DNA of 64,000 nucleotides from Bin87 sp965217175 (GTDB lineage: Bacteria > Chloroflexota > Dehalococcoidia > Lucifugimonadales > UBA3495). The stretch is from positions 1,860,001-1,924,000 of the forward strand of contig OZ244251.1 of the NCBI GenBank assembly GCA_965217175.1, read 5' to 3'. Below the pieces are notes generated by a model. It was not told the origin of the DNA and did not search any database. It saw nothing but the letters and a program-made list of their open reading frames with translations. The position numbers were made by a program, and so were the translations under genes. Shown here piece by piece: positions 52,297 through 60,993 of this stretch. Positions within the stretch are counted from its first letter, which is position 1. Each line of letters starts with the position of its first letter.

Positions 52297-52324
52297 TTGA
52301 CCAACTCATTGAGTGGGTTATAAT
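52297..52324 (+). promoter_or_regulatory. Promoter of the MFS transporter gene
   Basis: TTGACC (52297-52302), 16-nt spacer, TATAAT (52319-52324). Leaves a leader of about 135 nt before the ATG at 52467. Confidence 0.7.
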
Positions 52325-52404
52325 GCTGCCCAAATTACATTTGGAAAACTGCTGCCAGTAATCTGGTTTCCGTTAGGATTGCGCCACGTCATCGCGTCTC
52401 GCCA

Positions 52405-52427
52405 CCCCGAATGGCAAACATTCGGGG
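52405..52427 (+). other. Leader hairpin of the MFS gene
   Basis: CCCCGAATG / CATTCGGGG, perfect 9-bp stem with GCAAA loop, 40 nt before the start codon. No T-tract, so not a classical terminator; candidate post-transcriptional control or RNA-stability element. Confidence 0.5.
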
Positions 52428-52466
52428 AATGATGACTAGGAAACGTAGGCGTTGAGGTGAAGCATC

Positions 52467-53876
52467 ATGGCCACGGCTTCGGCACCGCCGAGCAACTACT
52501 TCGCGCGAAAAGCTCATCGATTCCTTGCCGCGCTGGTGTTTCGTGATTTTCGGTTCCTGGCGGTGGCAACGCTGTGCAGCGGGAGCGGAGCCTGGGCGCT
52601 GATCGTAGCCCGCGGATCGTGGGTGTTTGGCATCCCTGAGCTGGAGGCGAACGCCGGCCTTTGGGTGGGGCTCATTACCTTTGCGGCGATGTCGCCGAGG
52701 TTCTTCGCCACGCCGTTCATCGGGTATCTGGCCGACCGTGTTACGCGGAAACGGCTCCTTCAGTGGGTGTATCTGTTACAACTGGCGCAGGCAACGGTGA
52801 TGGCGGTGCTGGTGATGGTAGGCGTCGCGAATCCCTGGTATGTGGTTGTACTGGCGGTGGTCAACGGCACGTTGCGCGCCACACAACAGACAGCGGCGCA
52901 ATCGCTCGCGCCAAACCTTGTGGACCGCGAGCGGCTGCCCAACGCGGTAGCTTTGAACGAAGCGATGCAGCAGGGCTCGCGGGCAGTCGGTCCGGCGATT
53001 CTACTGGCAGTCGCAGTAATGGTCGGCGCGGGCGCTTTGTCCGGGTCGGGCAGCACGTTGTTCAGTATTCAATCTTTGGTGTTCACCCTGGGCACGTCTG
53101 CCATCGTGTTTTGGGCCTGCGCCGCATTCTATCTGGTTGCGCTGATTTCGTCGCTGAACATCAGGACTGTATCCAGCGGCAATATCGACCGCCGGCGCAG
53201 TTTTTGGGCCAACACCGGGGCCGGATTCGCCTACGCATACAGCACGCCGTTGGTCTTCGGCATTATCCTGATGGCGGTAGCTCACTGTGTGCTGGTCATG
53301 TCATTTGAGTCCATGCTGCCGCCGCTGGCGCGCGAAAAACTATCTCCGGATGGCTTAACCTTTAGCCAAAACGACGTGTACGCCCTGATGACTGCCTTGG
53401 GCATTGGAGCGCTGTTTTCATCCATATTTATCGGCGGGATAGTGAGCCACATCACCCGGGGGCGCATGTTCCTGGTGTTAGGATTCACCAGCAGCTTGAC
53501 GCCAATTGGGTTGGGTCTTTCAGCTCAAACCGGCGTATCCATGATCGCCGCCGTGCTCATGGGATTGGGCACCGCCGGATTCATGACGATTACCCACACC
53601 ATCATTCAATCGGTGGTGCCTGATGAAATTCGAGGACGAGTAGCATCCGTCTACTCCATGCACGTCGGCGGCAGCATGGCTTTCGCCAACCTGCTGTATG
53701 GTCGGCTGGCCGACTCGTACTCCGCTGGCTATGTGATGGCGGTAGTGGGCGCAGCTTTCACCCTGGTGGTCTTGGGCACCCTCATCGGTAGCGGGTTCTG
53801 GCGTGGTATCTACCTGCGCGGCGAGGCCCGCCCGGTGGTTGCCGCAGCTGGGGCCGGCGCCGGTGATGACGATTAA
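52467..53876 (+). CDS. MFS transporter (drug/metabolite efflux-like)
   Basis: 469 residues, about 12 hydrophobic segments. The loop 2-3 signature reads GYLADRVTRKRLL (compare G-x-L-A-D-R-x-x-R/K), and the C-terminal half has a matching GGIVSHITRGRML element and VPDEIRGRVASVYSM, typical of the MFS_3/enterobactin-exporter-like group. Substrate unknown. GAGGTGA Shine-Dalgarno precedes the ATG. Confidence 0.88.
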   Translation: MATASAPPSNYFARKAHRFLAALVFRDFRFLAVATLCSGSGAWALIVARGSWVFGIPELEANAGLWVGLITFAAMSPRFFATPFIGYLADRVTRKRLLQWVYLLQLAQATVMAVLVMVGVANPWYVVVLAVVNGTLRATQQTAAQSLAPNLVDRERLPNAVALNEAMQQGSRAVGPAILLAVAVMVGAGALSGSGSTLFSIQSLVFTLGTSAIVFWACAAFYLVALISSLNIRTVSSGNIDRRRSFWANTGAGFAYAYSTPLVFGIILMAVAHCVLVMSFESMLPPLAREKLSPDGLTFSQNDVYALMTALGIGALFSSIFIGGIVSHITRGRMFLVLGFTSSLTPIGLGLSAQTGVSMIAAVLMGLGTAGFMTITHTIIQSVVPDEIRGRVASVYSMHVGGSMAFANLLYGRLADSYSAGYVMAVVGAAFTLVVLGTLIGSGFWRGIYLRGEARPVVAAAGAGAGDDD

Positions 53877-53918
53877 CCACATCTGCCCTGACCATACCTT
53901 GGAACTCCGGTGTAATTA

Positions 53919-55241
53919 ATGGCGTTTGACGAAACAGCCCGATACGTGGAAACGACCTCCCAGTCCCGGGCAATCTGGGAGGAGGCCTGCCGCTACCTTC
54001 CGGATGGCGACAGCCGCAATTCCATCTTCTGGAAGCCCTATCCCATCTTCACCGAATCCGCGCAGGGAGCCATCGTCACCGACGCCGATGGGGTGGAACG
54101 GCTGGATTTCATCAACACGATGACCACCATGATCCTGGGGCACGGGCCGGCGCCCGTCCTGAATGCGGTGCGCCAACAGATCGAACACGGTCTCGCCTAC
54201 AATTCCCCCAATCGCCACCAGGTGGATCTCGCCAGAATTTTGTGCGAACGCATCCCGTCCTTTGAACGAGTGCGGTTCACAAATTCCGGCACCGAAGCCA
54301 CGCTGAATACCATCCGCGCCGCTCGAGCCTTTACCGGTCGAAGCAAATTGGCCAAGGTGGAGGGCGGGTACCACGGCACCCACGACGCGGTGATGGTGAG
54401 CCTGCGCATCGACCCCAGTACGGGAGGCGAGTACGACAATCCTCAACCCGTGGCCTCCAGCGCCGGCCTGGCTGATGGAACGCTGGAGCAGGTTGTGATC
54501 ATCCCGTATAACGACGCCGAAGTGGCGCGAAAGATCCTGGAAGCCAATCGCAATGAGCTGGCGGCGGTGATTGTGGAGCCGGTGATGGGATCGGTGGGTA
54601 TGCTGCCGGCAGACCCGGAATATCTGCAAATGCTGCGGGATTTCGCCGATGACAGCGGAGCGATTCTGATCTTTGACGAAGTGATCAGCTTTCGCGTGGC
54701 GTCTGGCGGAGCACAGGAACATTACGGCATCACCCCCGATATGACGTCGCTCGGCAAGATTATCGGCGGCGGGTTTCCAGTTGGCGCGTTCGGCGGCCGA
54801 TCCGACATAATGAGCCTGTACAGTCCCATCAATGGGCCGGTTGTGGCACATGCCGGGACGTTTAACGCCAACCCGGTGACCATGGCGGCCGGTATGGCGA
54901 CCATGACCGAGTTGACGCCGACCGTGTATCGCCGTTTGGCCGAACTTGCTGAATTGCTGCGCCAGGGCGTCAGGATGGTCTGTTCTGAATTGGAACGGCC
55001 GGTTGTGGTCACGGGCATCGGCTCGCTGTTTGGAATCCACTTCACCGACCAACCGATCCGCCACTATCGAGACATCGCAACCACCGACAGGGCCCTGGCG
55101 GAGCGGGTGTTTCTGGGGATGCTGAACGAGGGGTTTTTGCTGGCTCCTAATCTGGTGGGCGCAACATCGATGGCCCTGGGTGAAGTTGAAGTGGACGCCT
55201 TCGTGCGGGCGTTTCGCAGGGTACTGACACGCCAGATCTGA
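53919..55241 (+). CDS. Class-III aminotransferase, glutamate-1-semialdehyde aminomutase-like
   Basis: 440 residues. PLP-binding lysine in TSLGKIIGGGFPVGAFGG; IFDEVISFR carries the cofactor Asp; RFTNSGTEATLNTIRAARAFTGRSKLAKVEGGYHG matches HemL-like enzymes. Overall it belongs to the HemL-like clade, but catabolic aminomutases or transaminases look the same; no haem genes are adjacent. Convergent with the monooxygenase gene, separated by a terminator. Confidence 0.88.
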   Translation: MAFDETARYVETTSQSRAIWEEACRYLPDGDSRNSIFWKPYPIFTESAQGAIVTDADGVERLDFINTMTTMILGHGPAPVLNAVRQQIEHGLAYNSPNRHQVDLARILCERIPSFERVRFTNSGTEATLNTIRAARAFTGRSKLAKVEGGYHGTHDAVMVSLRIDPSTGGEYDNPQPVASSAGLADGTLEQVVIIPYNDAEVARKILEANRNELAAVIVEPVMGSVGMLPADPEYLQMLRDFADDSGAILIFDEVISFRVASGGAQEHYGITPDMTSLGKIIGGGFPVGAFGGRSDIMSLYSPINGPVVAHAGTFNANPVTMAAGMATMTELTPTVYRRLAELAELLRQGVRMVCSELERPVVVTGIGSLFGIHFTDQPIRHYRDIATTDRALAERVFLGMLNEGFLLAPNLVGATSMALGEVEVDAFVRAFRRVLTRQI

Positions 55242-55273
55242 CCAACCTCCGGGCCAATTGCCAACCGAACGAA

Positions 55274-55306
55274 AAAGGGGCGACACCAGTGTCGCCCCTT
55301 TGATTT
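55274..55306. terminator. Bidirectional rho-independent terminator
   Basis: AAAGGGGCGACAC / GTGTCGCCCCTTT, arms 55274-55286 and 55289-55301, followed by GATTTTT on the + strand and A-rich flank on the other. Between convergent genes. Confidence 0.93.
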
Positions 55307-55330
55307 TTCTCAATTCGCCTTTCCGTGCGC

Positions 55331-55660
55331 TCAGTCTACTGGAGGGCGCTTTTGCCACTTTTCGGGCACCGGATACACCGGCGTTGCAATCTTGCGGACG
55401 TTCTCGGTGGCGAACCAGTCGGCGCATTCTTCCCGCCATTTGATAAAATGCGGCGCGTTACGGTGCGCATCTACCGCCGCGTCGTCGTCGTAGACTTCAA
55501 ACAGGTGAATCTTGTTCTCGTCCTCGTTGTCCTGGAGGACATCGAAGCGCAGGCAGCCCGGCTCATCGTTATTGGAGCCACGCGCGTCGCCCAGCATGGA
55601 CGCCATGAACTGGTCTTTGAATCCGGGTTTGATGTTGATTTCGACAATCAGGGCAATCAT
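55331..55660 (-). CDS. Antibiotic-biosynthesis-monooxygenase (ABM) domain protein
   Basis: 109 residues, ferredoxin-like ABM fold: MIALIVEINIKPGFKDQFMASM, DEPGCLRFDVLQDNEDENKIHLFEVYDD and the conserved His in AHRNAPHFIKW. Relatives include quinol monooxygenase YgiN and AI-2 degrading LsrG. ATG at 55660 has AAGGAG; a long upstream extension in the same frame is not coding. Confidence 0.87.
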   Translation of the reverse strand: MIALIVEINIKPGFKDQFMASMLGDARGSNNDEPGCLRFDVLQDNEDENKIHLFEVYDDDAAVDAHRNAPHFIKWREECADWFATENVRKIATPVYPVPEKWQKRPPVD

Positions 55661-55843
55661 CGGTCTCTCCTTGCCTGTGTTGGTGTTGGCAAATTGCAAT
55701 GTCGCTGAGATTATAGCATCGACACCCACACCGGGGACCGGCTGCAGCGCGTTTGGCCATGCGCTCAAGTCGGGGTAGCGATAAGGCGCAGGTCGGTTGT
55801 AGAATGCCCCCAATACGCCCGTTTCAAACCGGAGGTAATCAAC

Positions 55844-56059
55844 ATGGCCGACATTCCAATCGTGTACACACTCACCGTCTGCCCGGCCTGCGACCTGCTG
55901 CGTAATTCGTGGCGCAGGGAAGGCGTCGAATACGAGGAGCGGCGGGTGGATCAAAGCCAGGATACCCTGGACGAGGCACTGGATTTCGGTGACACCGTTC
56001 CGATCATCGTTTGGCCCGATGGCCGGGTGGAAACAGGATTCCGCGGCTCGCGCGGTTGA
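55844..56059 (+). CDS. Glutaredoxin-like protein
   Basis: 71 residues. Redox motif CPAC at residues 13-16 (VYTLTVCPACDLLRNSW), cis-proline in GDTVPIIVWPDGRVETGF. Small glutaredoxin (NrdH-like). GGAGG Shine-Dalgarno. Followed by a hairpin (TAACGGAC/GTCCGTTA, 56069-56089) and a thioredoxin-fold gene. Confidence 0.87.
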   Translation: MADIPIVYTLTVCPACDLLRNSWRREGVEYEERRVDQSQDTLDEALDFGDTVPIIVWPDGRVETGFRGSRG

Positions 56060-56175
56060 GAGATTGGCTAACGGACGGTCTGTCCGTTAAGAACCACCAG
56101 CATTCACGCCCTTGGCAAAACAACCCGAAAAAGACCGCCGGCAACGCAGCGACGTGCAACTAGCGAGGTGCAATT

Positions 56176-56760
56176 ATGGTACGAGAAACCAGCGTGGTGA
56201 CTCCCGAGCGATACAGTGAGGGATTGACCTTCGATCAGTATATGGACACCATCAAAGTCAACAAGGCCCGATTCGAGGAATACTACGCCAACGTGCAGGT
56301 GGGATCGACGCAGACGGCAGCGCTTCAGGCGCTGGTTGCTGCGGACGGCGGACCATCGCGCATGATGGTGATTGGTGAAGACTGGTGTGGCGACGTGGTG
56401 CGGGAGTTGCCCGTATTGGCCCGAGTCGCAGAGGCCGCCGGCCTGGAGCTGCGTATTTTCCCTCGCGATGAGAACCATGACATCATGAACGAGTTCCTCA
56501 AGGAGGGACAGTACATGTCGATCCCGGTGGCCGTGTTCTACGACAAGGACCACGATTACATCTGTCACTGGATCGAGCGCTCACAGGCGGCCAACCGGGA
56601 ACAGGGTGAAATCGAAGCCGCGATCCGCGCCGAGCAGCCCGATATCAATGACCAGGATTTCGGTCGTCAGCGGCGTGCCCGTACTTCCGCTCGCGCCGGG
56701 GACTGGCAACAGGCTACAGTGGACGAACTGGTCGGAGTGCTCCAGGAGCACCTGCACTAG
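56176..56760 (+). CDS. Thioredoxin-fold protein with single-Cys WCGD motif
   Basis: 194 residues. VIGEDWCGDVVRELPVLARVAEAAG places one Cys where thioredoxins have CxxC; the second position is not Cys. IPVAVFYDKDHD contains the cis-Pro. N-terminal 45 and C-terminal 40 residues are helical additions (RQRRARTSARAGDW). Resembles the Thioredoxin_9/YbbN-like group; may act as a binding or monothiol protein. GAGGTG precedes the ATG. Confidence 0.8.
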   Translation: MVRETSVVTPERYSEGLTFDQYMDTIKVNKARFEEYYANVQVGSTQTAALQALVAADGGPSRMMVIGEDWCGDVVRELPVLARVAEAAGLELRIFPRDENHDIMNEFLKEGQYMSIPVAVFYDKDHDYICHWIERSQAANREQGEIEAAIRAEQPDINDQDFGRQRRARTSARAGDWQQATVDELVGVLQEHLH

Positions 56761-56802
56761 CCCGCCGGTTATTACGCCACCACGTGTCGCGTGGCGCAGA
56801 TT

Positions 56803-57057
56803 TTACTCGGCAACCGGTTCCAGCGTGAACCGAAACTCCTCTATGACCGGGTTGGCCAGCAGTTGGTCGCACATTTCGGCCACCTCTGAAGCAGCCCGGT
56901 CGGCATCATCTCCCGAGATTCGAACCTCCAGATATTTCCCGATCCGCACGTCCGTCACGTCGTCGTAGCCCAGGCTCTGCAGCCCACCCATTACCGTAAG
57001 ACCTTGCGGGTCGTTGACGGTGGGTTTGAGGGTTACGTGAATGCGAGCCATGAACAC
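56803..57057 (-). CDS. purS: Phosphoribosylformylglycinamidine synthase subunit PurS
   Basis: 84 residues: ARIHVTLKPTVNDPQGLTVMGGLQSLGYDDVTDVRIGKYLEV matches PurS. Small subunit of the three-part PurLQS. The GTG at 57057 has GGAG at 9 nt; ATG two codons later is an alternative. Neighbouring purL/purQ are absent from the window, which begs where they are. Confidence 0.92.
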   Translation of the reverse strand: MFMARIHVTLKPTVNDPQGLTVMGGLQSLGYDDVTDVRIGKYLEVRISGDDADRAASEVAEMCDQLLANPVIEEFRFTLEPVAE

Positions 57058-57092
57058 GGTAGATATCTCCCGTTGATGCGTCGATTGCGCCC

Positions 57093-57839
57093 CTAGCTGC
57101 CGGACGATTGCATGAGGTCAATGCCGGTTGTGCAGGGTAAGCCGTTGGGGAATTCGGGGCCGGTGTTACCCGGATAATCGCGGAAAAACGCTGCGATGCG
57201 CTCGGTGTCCACCCCCATCATGCGGTCCAATACTCCCCAGGCGGTGATGGCGACCATTCCCTGCGGAATCGCGTCGTAACGGCGCACGATTGCGAAATCT
57301 TCAGCGAGTGGCACCGTGGACAGGGCGGCGCGCAGTGCTTCGATCCGGGCAGCGTCGGTGAAATTGTAACTGACGATAATGTTGCCGTGTTCCAGGTTGT
57401 GCACCAGCAATTCATCTGGCAGATGGTGGGTGAAAAACCCGCAGTTGCTCCATTGCGGCCAGTGCGGGCCGGAGGTCGGCGGTACGGTGTTGTAACCAGC
57501 GGGGAATACATCGGTGAACTTCAATGGTTCCGGGAAGTGGTCTCGGGACTGCATGACTTCGGTGAGCATTGGACCGTCGGTAACCGCTGCCTTCGGCGGG
57601 GCTTTGGTGGGCATGGCCCGGGCGGTGAATGTTGCAGCGGTAATGGGCGAGGGCGATGGCTCGATCATTGCGGGGGTTTCGGGAGCCACGTCGGGAGCGC
57701 GGGTGTTCCCGATGGTCATTGGCGTTGCCGTGGATTCTGGTGGGGGTTGTGGAGCTACGGGCGCGGGGTTTTGGCACGCCAGCGCCGCAGCGGCAAACAC
57801 CATCGCCATAACAGCGAAAGGCGTCGGCATTGACCTCAT
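57093..57839 (-). CDS. DUF3105 lipoprotein, copy 1
   Basis: 248 residues. N-terminal signal MPTPFAVMAMVFAAAALAC, probable lipid-attached Cys22, a Pro/Thr-rich linker to about 90, then DUF3105 with YNTVPPTSGPHWPQWSNCGFF and LVHNLEHGNIIVSYN. Extracytoplasmic; function of DUF3105 unknown. Two cysteines (SNCGFF and LPCTTG) could pair. Tandem with the next gene. Confidence 0.85.
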   Translation of the reverse strand: MRSMPTPFAVMAMVFAAAALACQNPAPVAPQPPPESTATPMTIGNTRAPDVAPETPAMIEPSPSPITAATFTARAMPTKAPPKAAVTDGPMLTEVMQSRDHFPEPLKFTDVFPAGYNTVPPTSGPHWPQWSNCGFFTHHLPDELLVHNLEHGNIIVSYNFTDAARIEALRAALSTVPLAEDFAIVRRYDAIPQGMVAITAWGVLDRMMGVDTERIAAFFRDYPGNTGPEFPNGLPCTTGIDLMQSSGS

Positions 57840-57852
57840 GTTGTCCGCCCGA

Positions 57853-58578
57853 TCACGGACTCATCGAGCCGCCGGAAGTACAAGGCTGGCCGGCGTTGGG
57901 AAATTCTGGGCTCAGTCTCCCTGAATAGGCTTCAAAAAAGCGGGCGATGCGGTCTTTGTCTACATTGGCGATGTCGTCGGAGACGCTCCACCGGTCCATG
58001 ACTCCCCAGGTGGTCAGGGCTATGGTTCCTTCGTCGATGGCGTCATAAGGACGGGCCACGCCCCAGGAGTCCGTCAGCTCGATGTCGTCAAAAGCTCGTC
58101 TCAATTCGTCGATCTGGGCCTGTTCGGCGAGGTTGTAACTGAGAACGATGTTGCCGTGTTCCATGTTGTGGACGATGTTTTCGTCCGGAACCGGGTCGGT
58201 AAAGAATCCGCAACTGACCCATCGACCCCAATGCCTTCCCGACGTAGGCGGCGTGGTCAGGTATCCTTCGGCTACGTGTTGGGTGATGGGATCACCACCC
58301 GGGAAGTGATCTCGGTTGGCGGCTACGTTTGCCACTTCCTCACCGATGCCGCTCACGTGTGCCGAGGCGTAGCCAATGCCTCCGCCGCCGCCACCACCAC
58401 CGCCCAGCGGGATACCGCCGAGGGCGAAGCCGGCGATAACCAGGAGTGCGATCACGGAGGAGGCAATCAGATACAGCCATCGTCTGGTCCGGCTGCGGTT
58501 GGCGCCGGTAGAAATGGGCGGAGTGCGCCGTGCGGAACGTCGCGCCGCGGAACGGCGGCGGTGTCTAGAGGGAGGCAT
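57853..58578 (-). CDS. DUF3105 membrane-anchored protein, copy 2
   Basis: 241 residues. Basic Arg-rich N-terminus, one transmembrane helix about 35-55, a run of nine glycines, then DUF3105: LTTPPTSGRHWGRWVSCGFF and VHNMEHGNIVLSYN align with copy 1, as do EFPNAGQPCT and EFPNGLPCT. Paralogue by duplication but anchored differently (helix versus lipoprotein). The conserved H-N-x-E-H-G-N motif and T-P-P-T-S-G suggest a metal or ligand site. Confidence 0.85.
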   Translation of the reverse strand: MPPSRHRRRSAARRSARRTPPISTGANRSRTRRWLYLIASSVIALLVIAGFALGGIPLGGGGGGGGGIGYASAHVSGIGEEVANVAANRDHFPGGDPITQHVAEGYLTTPPTSGRHWGRWVSCGFFTDPVPDENIVHNMEHGNIVLSYNLAEQAQIDELRRAFDDIELTDSWGVARPYDAIDEGTIALTTWGVMDRWSVSDDIANVDKDRIARFFEAYSGRLSPEFPNAGQPCTSGGSMSP

Positions 58579-58616
58579 GCTTCAGTCTTGGTCCGGTCTG
58601 TGAGGGCGGCAGGTCA

Positions 58617-59519
58617 TCAGAGAGATTGCCCGGTTAGCTGTTGGTAGGCTGCCAGGTAACGTTGCGAGGTGCGTTCTACCACATCTTCCGGCAGCGTCGG
58701 CGCCGGCGGTTCCTGATTCCAGCCCTGAGCGGTAAGCCAGTCCCGAACGAACTGTTTGTCGTAGTTGGGTTGGGACTTGCCGGGGGCGTAGCCGGCAGCA
58801 TCCCAAAAACGGCTGGAATCGGGCGTCAGCAATTCGTCGATGAGGATCAACTCTCCGTTGAGAGTGCCAAACTCCATCTTGGTATCGGCAAGCACGATGC
58901 CCCGGTCTCGGGCGAAGTCGTGGGCGTGCAAATACACCGCGATGCTGGTGTCAGCAAGTTTTTGAGCCATCTCGGCCCCCACCATATCCACCACCTCCTG
59001 ATCGGTCATGTTTTCATCGTGGCCGGTTTCGGCTTTGGTGGTTGGTGTGAACAGCGGCTCCGGGAAACGGTCGCCCTCGACCATACCGGCCGGCATCGGT
59101 TTTCCCGAAACCGTACTCTGGCGGCGATATTCTCCCCACGCCGATCCCGTGATGTATCCCCGCACAATGCACTCGATGTCGATACGGTCGGCCTTCTTTA
59201 CCACCATGGCCTGCCGTGCCACGTCATCTTCCGCGTAGGATGGATGGGCGACAACCGGATTGCCGGCGTAGACCTCGGCTTCGGGGGCGTCGGCCAGGGC
59301 GATCAGGTGATTGGGCACGATGTGGCCAGTCTCGGCGAACCAGAAAGCAGACATCCGGTTGAGGATAGCGCCCTTGTTGGGGATGCCGCTGGGCAATACC
59401 ACGTCGAACGCCGAGATGCGGTCGGTGGCTATCATCAACAGCACGTCGTCGGTGAGCTGGTAGGTATCGCGGACCTTTCCCCGGTGCAGGCGATTGGGCA
59501 TTCGTGATTCGATCAGCAT
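58617..59519 (-). CDS. purC: SAICAR synthetase (phosphoribosylaminoimidazole-succinocarboxamide synthase)
   Basis: 300 residues, longer eukaryote/HGPRT-like type of PurC. HRGKVRDTYQL, ATDRISAFDVVLPSGIPNKGAILNRMSAFWF, VRGYITGSAWGEYRR and ADTKMEFG are diagnostic. Start ATG with AGGAA upstream. Downstream of purB. Confidence 0.95.
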   Translation of the reverse strand: MLIESRMPNRLHRGKVRDTYQLTDDVLLMIATDRISAFDVVLPSGIPNKGAILNRMSAFWFAETGHIVPNHLIALADAPEAEVYAGNPVVAHPSYAEDDVARQAMVVKKADRIDIECIVRGYITGSAWGEYRRQSTVSGKPMPAGMVEGDRFPEPLFTPTTKAETGHDENMTDQEVVDMVGAEMAQKLADTSIAVYLHAHDFARDRGIVLADTKMEFGTLNGELILIDELLTPDSSRFWDAAGYAPGKSQPNYDKQFVRDWLTAQGWNQEPPAPTLPEDVVERTSQRYLAAYQQLTGQSL

Positions 59520-59594
59520 GGTGCGTTCCTGAGAGTAAAAGTGAATGTGTAGGTTGATTGTCAAACGGTAGAATGAAGGATGCTAAAAATTGGT

Positions 59595-60908
59595 TCAGGC
59601 TGGCACTGGCGACTGTAGCAGGCCGATCCGACGGAAGTTGTCGTCGATGTAACGGGTGTAGTAACCGTAGTCGAACAGGCCGTCCAGTTCTGCGGAGGTG
59701 AGGTGCTCGGTGGCCTGGGGGTCTGTTTTCAGTAAGGTTCGGAAGTCTTCACCCTCGTCCCACGACCGCATGGCGTTGTGCTGAACGATTTCGTATGCCT
59801 CCTCGCGAGACAGTCCCTTTTCTTCGATAAGGGCCAGCAATACGCGCTGGCTGAATACCAGGCCTCGGCTGCTTTCCAGATTCTGCCACATCCGTTTGGT
59901 ATCGACCCGCAGCCCGCTGACGATATGGGTGAAGATGCTCAGAATATAGTCGAGCATCAGGCATGAATCGGGCAGGATGATGCGCTCGGAAGAGGAATGG
60001 CTGATGTCGCGTTCTCCCCAAAGAGCAACATTCTCCAGCGCGGGAACGGCATTGCCCCGGATCGTGCGCGCCAGACCGCAAATACGCTCGGCCAGCTCGG
60101 GGTTGCGCTTGTGCGGCATGGATGATGAACCCGTTTGCCCCGCGCCAAAAGGTTCTTCAACCTCGTGAACTTCGGTGCGCTGCATCCCCCGGATTTCTGT
60201 GGCGAACTTTTCCAGTGACGCCGCAATCAACGCCAGCGTGGTGATGAAATGGGCGTGCCGGTCGCGCTGCACCACCTGATTGGAAACCGGCGCCACCGCC
60301 AATCCAAGATGGTGGCAAACCCGGTCCTCGATATGAGGCGGTATCGTCGCGTGGGTGCCCACTGCGCCCGAAATCTTCCCGACACGAATGCTTTCCCGAG
60401 CCGCCACGAGACGTTCCCGCTGACGTCGCAGTTCATCCCACCACAGGGCCAGCTTGAGGCCAAATGTCATCGGTTCAGCGTGTACGCCATGAGTACGGCC
60501 CATCATCATAGTGTCTTTGTGGCGGACGGCCAGCTCCTGCACTGCAACGATGGCGTCGTCCAGTTCCCGCAGCAACAGATCGCCGGCGGCAACCAGTTGC
60601 AGAGCCTGTCCGGTATCCAGCATATCGGATGACGTCATACCCAGGTGAAGCCACCGCCCCTCGGGACCGAGGCTTTCGGTGATGGAGCGCAGAAACGCGG
60701 TTACGTCGTGGCGCGTCGTTTCGAATATTTCCATCATTCGCTGATGATGGTAGGTGGCGGTGCGAAGTCGTTCCATGTCTTGCAGCGGGATCACTCCGGC
60801 TTCGGTCCACGCTTCGCAAACAGCCAGTTCCACCGCCAGCCATGTGCGGTATTTATTCTCATCGGACCAGACTCGTTTCATCTCGGGCCTGGAATAGCGG
60901 TCAATCAC
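59595..60908 (-). CDS. purB: Adenylosuccinate lyase
   Basis: 437 residues, fumarase/aspartase superfamily. MIDRYSRPEMKRVWSDENKYRTWL, the TSSDMLDTGQ loop, GRTHGVHAEP with catalytic His, and the signature GSSSMPHKRNP. Acts in both IMP and AMP branches. 75 nt upstream of purC. Confidence 0.96.
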   Translation of the reverse strand: MIDRYSRPEMKRVWSDENKYRTWLAVELAVCEAWTEAGVIPLQDMERLRTATYHHQRMMEIFETTRHDVTAFLRSITESLGPEGRWLHLGMTSSDMLDTGQALQLVAAGDLLLRELDDAIVAVQELAVRHKDTMMMGRTHGVHAEPMTFGLKLALWWDELRRQRERLVAARESIRVGKISGAVGTHATIPPHIEDRVCHHLGLAVAPVSNQVVQRDRHAHFITTLALIAASLEKFATEIRGMQRTEVHEVEEPFGAGQTGSSSMPHKRNPELAERICGLARTIRGNAVPALENVALWGERDISHSSSERIILPDSCLMLDYILSIFTHIVSGLRVDTKRMWQNLESSRGLVFSQRVLLALIEEKGLSREEAYEIVQHNAMRSWDEGEDFRTLLKTDPQATEHLTSAELDGLFDYGYYTRYIDDNFRRIGLLQSPVPA

Positions 60909-60993
60909 TGCTTTCCCTCCGTGGGGATTCTTTAACGGGCCGATATTTTACCATAACTACCCATGAAATCCGGGCATTGAGGCTAAAGAACAC

